This document shows, piece by piece, positions 60,771-64,000 of a stretch of 64,000 bases of DNA. Source of the DNA: SHVZ01 sp041906305. GTDB lineage: Bacteria; Pseudomonadota; Alphaproteobacteria; SHVZ01. Numbering within the stretch: the stretch's first letter is position 1; every line of letters starts with the position of its first letter. The notes below the pieces were generated by a model. It saw only the letters and a program-made list of their open reading frames with translations, searched no databases and was not told the DNA's origin. Location of the stretch: the NCBI GenBank assembly GCA_041906305.1, contig JAYRJL010000006.1, positions 62,001 to 126,000 of the forward strand, given 5' to 3'. The translations under genes were made by a program, and so were the position numbers.

Positions 60771-61685
60771 ATGACCGAAGAGCTCCTGGCGACGCAGCTG
60801 GAGATACGGGAGGCGCTCGCCTATGGGCGAGCCGTCGTTGCGCTCGAATCGACGATCATCGCGCATGGCCTGCCGTATCCCGAGAACCTGTCGCTCGCGC
60901 GCGCGCTCGAGGCGGACGTCCGGGCCGAGGGCGCGGTACCGGCGACGATCGCCCTGAGCGGGGGCCGGATCCGCATCGGCCTGGATGAATCGCAGCTCGA
61001 AGCGCTGGCGACCTCGCGCGACGTCGCCAAGGTCTCGCGGCGCGATATGGGTGCGGTCCTGGCGTCGGGCGGGCTCGGCGCCACCACCGTCGCCGGCACG
61101 ATGATCGCGGCCAGGCTCGCCGGGATCTGCGTGTTCGCGACCGGCGGCATCGGCGGCGTCCATCGCGGTGCCGAGACGAGCTTCGACGTGTCGGCCGATC
61201 TCGACGAGCTGGCGCAGACGCAGGTCGTCGTGGTGACGGCAGGCGCCAAGGCGATCCTCGACCTGCCCAAGACGCTCGAGGTGCTGGAGACACGCGGCGT
61301 GCCGGTGATCGGCTACGGCACCGACACCTTCCCGGCCTTCTGGTGCCGGTCGAGCGGGATCGCCTTGCCGCTACGCCTGGATTCACCCGAGGCCGTCGCC
61401 CGCGCTTTCGACATCCATCGGCGTCTCGGCATTCCGTCCGGCTTCGTCGTCGCCAATCCGATCCCCGAAGCCGACGCCCTCGATCGCGATGCGGTCGAGG
61501 CCGCCATCGACGCAGCCCTCGCCGACGCGAAAGCCGCCGGCATCTCGGGCAAGGACGTGACGCCCTACCTGCTGAAGCGGATCGTCGAGACGACGTCGGG
61601 GGCCAGCCTCCGCGCCAACCTGGCCTTGGTCCGCAACAACGCGCGGCTGGCGGCCCGCATCGCCGTGGCATTGACGAGGCTCTGA
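60771..61685 (+). CDS. psuG: Pseudouridine-5'-phosphate glycosidase
   Basis: Enzyme of 304 residues that splits pseudouridine 5'-phosphate into uracil and ribose 5-phosphate. VALESTIIAHGLPYPENL is the conserved N-terminal motif. GGLGATTVAGTMIAA, VFATGGIGGVHRGAETSFDVSADL and VGGAKAILDLPKTLE-type blocks (here VTAGAKAILDLPKTLE) complete the family. FIDNP-type residues at the C-terminus are replaced by VANPIPEADALD. Its stop overlaps the next gene as TGATG. Confidence 0.95.
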   Translation: MTEELLATQLEIREALAYGRAVVALESTIIAHGLPYPENLSLARALEADVRAEGAVPATIALSGGRIRIGLDESQLEALATSRDVAKVSRRDMGAVLASGGLGATTVAGTMIAARLAGICVFATGGIGGVHRGAETSFDVSADLDELAQTQVVVVTAGAKAILDLPKTLEVLETRGVPVIGYGTDTFPAFWCRSSGIALPLRLDSPEAVARAFDIHRRLGIPSGFVVANPIPEADALDRDAVEAAIDAALADAKAAGISGKDVTPYLLKRIVETTSGASLRANLALVRNNARLAARIAVALTRL

Positions 61686-62521
61686 TGCGCGAGATCTTCC
61701 GGCGGCTGTCCCCGTCCGCTCCCTACTTCCCCGACCAGCTCGTCAGCATCCAGTCGGGGCCGGACAGCATGATCCGGCACGTCTGGCAGACGGCGGCGGT
61801 GTGCCTCGCCAAGGAGGCGCCGCATCCGCTCCGCATCCTCGAGATCGGCTCATGGGCCGGGCATTCGACGCTGACCTGGGCGGAGGCGATCGGCAAGTTC
61901 GAGCGCAAGGGCTCGATCCTCTGCGTCGATCCCTGGGGCCGCTATCTTGCCGCCGGCGACGTGAAGGCGGGCGGCGCGTACCAGGCCATGGATGCGGCAA
62001 CCGATCTCGACCTGATCTACACGCTCTTCCTCCACAACATCGGCTTCGCCGATCAGGCCGCCCGGGTCGACCATATCCGCGGCCGCTTTGATCATGTCGC
62101 GCCCTATCTCGGCGACGGCCAGTTCGACATCGTCTACATCGACGGCTCGCACTACTACGCCGACGTGGTGCACGACATCGCGCAGGCCAAGCGGCTGGTC
62201 CGCGACGGCGGCCTGATCTGCGGCGACGACCTGGAGCACCAGCTCGCCGACGTCGACGCCGGCTTCGTCAAGGCGAACATCGGCAAGGACTACGCGCGGG
62301 ACCCGCAGGGACGCGGCATGCACCCGGGCGTTACGCTGGCGGTGGCCGAGGCCTTCGGCAGGGTCGCCGACTACTCCGGCTTCTGGATCATGCGCCGCGA
62401 GGGCGATCGCTTCGTCGAGGTCGGGCTGCACCAGACCCAGGTCTTCATCCCGAGCCACCTCCGGGACGAGGACAAGCAGTCGGTCTATGCCTGGATGAAG
62501 CAGAGCGGGATTTTCGGCTGA
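61685..62521 (+). CDS. Class I SAM-dependent methyltransferase (Methyltransf_24/CmcI-like)
   Basis: Protein of 278 residues. LRILEIGSWAGHSTLTWAEAI is motif I, ILCVDPWGRYL motif II, and FDIVYIDGSHYYADVVHDIA the acidic catalytic region. The ATG shares a base with the psuG stop, so translation is coupled. It is one of three methyltransferases in the window. Similar enzymes modify cephalosporins or surface sugars, so no substrate is claimed. Confidence 0.8.
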   Translation: MREIFRRLSPSAPYFPDQLVSIQSGPDSMIRHVWQTAAVCLAKEAPHPLRILEIGSWAGHSTLTWAEAIGKFERKGSILCVDPWGRYLAAGDVKAGGAYQAMDAATDLDLIYTLFLHNIGFADQAARVDHIRGRFDHVAPYLGDGQFDIVYIDGSHYYADVVHDIAQAKRLVRDGGLICGDDLEHQLADVDAGFVKANIGKDYARDPQGRGMHPGVTLAVAEAFGRVADYSGFWIMRREGDRFVEVGLHQTQVFIPSHLRDEDKQSVYAWMKQSGIFG

Positions 62522-62610
62522 AGTTTCCCGGAAGCCCCGGCTTTCGTTGACGGAAGCGGACCCCGCCCCCTAACCTTGGCGCCGGAATTTCCCGCGAAAG
62601 GCGCCTCGAG

Positions 62611-63546
62611 ATGAAGACCTCGCCCGTGAAGCCGGCCGATCTGGCCCAGTCCGTGCTCGCCGTGCCGCCGCTGGCGCGCCACCCGGACCTCTCCCTCGAC
62701 CGGGTCGCCAACGCGAAGCTGATCAAGCACATCGAGGCCGGCGGCATCCGCACCATGATGTATGGCGGCAACGCCAACTTCTATCACGTGGGCGCCTACG
62801 AGCTCGCCGGCATCCTCGACTTCCTCGCCGAGACCGCCGGTGAGAACACCTGGATGATCCCGTCGATCGGCCCCGACTACGGCAAGATGATCGACCAGGT
62901 CGATATCATGCGCAGCCGCGCCTTCCCGACCGCGATGGTGCTGCCGCAGTTCGCGCCGATCTCGATCGAGGGCACCGCCGCTGGCCTTCGCCGCGTCGCC
63001 GATCGCTTCGGCCGCCCGCTGATACTCTACATCAAGGACGAGGGCCGGGTGACGGCCGACGGCGTCGCCCGCCTGTTCGAGGACGGCGTGCTCTGCGGCG
63101 TGAAGTACGCGATCCCGCGTGCCAACCCGGCCGAGGACGCGCTCCTCAAGGACCTCGTCGCGCGGATCGGCAACGACCGCATCGTCAGCGGCATGGGCGA
63201 GCGCCCGGCCATCGCGCACCTCAAGGAGTTCAAGCTGGCGGCCTTCACCTCGGGCCTCGTCTGCATCGCGCCCCGCACCTCGAACTCGCTGCTGGCGGCG
63301 ATCCGACGCGGCGACTGGGCCGAGGCCGAGCGCATCCGCCAGATCTTCGTTCCCGGCGAGGACCTGCGCGAGAAGCACGGCTTCATCCCGGTCCTGCACG
63401 ATGCCGTCACCTTCTCCGGCATCGCCGACATGGGCCGCATGCTGCCGCTGCTCTCGAACACGCCGGAGGCTATCCACGCGCCGGTGCGGAAGCTCGCCAG
63501 CGACATGGTCGCGGCCGAGGCCAAGCTGACGCAGAAGGCCGCCTGA
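62611..63546 (+). CDS. Dihydrodipicolinate synthase family protein (DapA-like aldolase/dehydratase)
   Basis: Class I aldolase-fold enzyme of 311 residues. The Schiff-base lysine is K165 (CGVKYAIPR) and the proton-relay tyrosine Y140 (LYIKDEG). The usual GTTGE loop is replaced by YGGNANFYHVGAYE, so the substrate differs from dihydrodipicolinate synthase. It is translationally coupled (TGATG) to a uronate dehydrogenase-like gene. Keto-deoxy sugar acid dehydratase or aldolase activity is the best fit. Confidence 0.85.
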   Translation: MKTSPVKPADLAQSVLAVPPLARHPDLSLDRVANAKLIKHIEAGGIRTMMYGGNANFYHVGAYELAGILDFLAETAGENTWMIPSIGPDYGKMIDQVDIMRSRAFPTAMVLPQFAPISIEGTAAGLRRVADRFGRPLILYIKDEGRVTADGVARLFEDGVLCGVKYAIPRANPAEDALLKDLVARIGNDRIVSGMGERPAIAHLKEFKLAAFTSGLVCIAPRTSNSLLAAIRRGDWAEAERIRQIFVPGEDLREKHGFIPVLHDAVTFSGIADMGRMLPLLSNTPEAIHAPVRKLASDMVAAEAKLTQKAA

Positions 63547-64000
63547 TGGCCGCGTCCGACAAGCCGATCCTGCTGACGGGCGCCGCCGGCGCGCTCGGCC
63601 GCTGGCTCCGCCCGCGCCTGGTCGAGAAGTACGGGAAGCTCCGCGTCTCCGACAAGGTCGACCCGGCGCCGCTCGGCAAGGGCGAGGAGTCGGTGATCGC
63701 CGACATCTCGAACTTCGAGCAGGTCTCGCGCGCGGTCGCCGGCTGCGGCGCGATCATCCACTTCGGCGCCTACTCGATCGAGGCCAAGTGGGAGACGATC
63801 CTTCCGGCCAACATCGTCGGCACCTACAACGTCTATGAGGCGGCGCGCCTGCACGGCGTGAAGCGCATCGTCTTCGCCTCGTCCAACCACGCGATCGGCT
63901 TCCACGAGGTGACGACGAAGCTGGACGCGGACTCGCTGCAGAAGCCGGACGGCTACTACGGCGTCGCCAAGGCGTTCGGCGAGAACATGGGCAGCATGTA
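63546..64000 (+). CDS. NAD-dependent epimerase/uronate dehydrogenase-like (partial)
   Basis: Extended SDR protein; 151 residues are visible and the gene runs off the right edge. LLTGAAGALGRWLRPRL is the NAD motif, FASSNHAIGFHEV contains the catalytic serine, and YYGVAKAFGE the YxxxK pair. SNHAIGF followed by YGVAKAFGE is the pattern of uronate dehydrogenases, which oxidise galacturonate or glucuronate to aldarolactones. Its ATG overlaps the DapA-like stop. Confidence 0.85.
   Translation, partial: MAASDKPILLTGAAGALGRWLRPRLVEKYGKLRVSDKVDPAPLGKGEESVIADISNFEQVSRAVAGCGAIIHFGAYSIEAKWETILPANIVGTYNVYEAARLHGVKRIVFASSNHAIGFHEVTTKLDADSLQKPDGYYGVAKAFGENMGSM

Overview
The window is GC-rich chromosomal DNA (about two thirds G+C by eye) from an alphaproteobacterium. 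The evidence is the F1-only ATP synthase operon atpHAGDC, the mdh-sucC-sucD-sucA-sucB-lpd tricarboxylic acid operon, the gpmI-envC-ctpA-YibQ-rppH block and the absence of phage, insertion sequences or rRNA. Rhodospirillales or a related order fits best, but I cannot place it lower. Genes are tightly packed, many overlap by 1 or 4 bases, and no gap exceeds 300 bases. I saw no tRNA, rRNA, CRISPR array or transposase.

Layout. 1-4208: partial inositol dehydrogenase, beta-ketoadipyl-CoA thiolase, an enolase-superfamily dehydratase and a ferritin-like protein. 4279-9133: atpHAGDC, transcribed leftward, with a structured leader. 9398-11473: LysE exporter, an orphan response regulator with an HPt-like partner, and rpmB. 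11560-18746: meaB with a methyltransferase, a YbaK deacylase, priA, transaldolase, DUF484-xerC and ExoD. 18727-28585: an MFS protein and the TCA operon. 28805-30464: zapE and a zinc-ribbon thioredoxin.

30461-36667 is the most interesting part. A two-gene RND efflux system and a BigR/SqrR-type ArsR regulator are transcribed divergently from overlapping promoters that share one AT-rich dyad. The regulator is followed by a DUF2892 membrane protein and a sulfide:quinone oxidoreductase whose three catalytic cysteines are all present. A perfect FNR/FixK-type box (TTGAT-N4-ATCAA) sits inside a 42-base inverted repeat just before the oxidoreductase gene. About 6 kb further on, a c-type cytochrome and soxYZ form a minimal Sox set without soxAX, soxB or soxCD. 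Together these suggest sulfide or persulfide sensing, oxidation and possibly export, controlled by both sulfur species and oxygen.

36674-42723: a GntR-controlled pair (PhyH dioxygenase plus SAF-domain oxidoreductase), then a leftward run with a TPR/2OG-Fe(II) oxygenase, a TPR/glycosyltransferase-like protein and a degenerate J-domain/SH3 protein, continuing from soxYZ. 44060-49718: Bcr/CflA-type exporter, patatin-like lipase, SnoaL-like protein, GNAT, YqaA-like protein, M20 amidohydrolase and an alpha/beta hydrolase. 49765-56246: gpmI-envC-ctpA-YibQ-rppH-GNAT, the cell-envelope and division block. 56243-64000: a second enolase-superfamily dehydratase, a serine hydrolase, pseudouridine kinase and pseudouridine-5'-phosphate glycosidase separated by an antisense methyltransferase, a second methyltransferase, and the start of a DapA-like/uronate-dehydrogenase-like sugar-acid operon.
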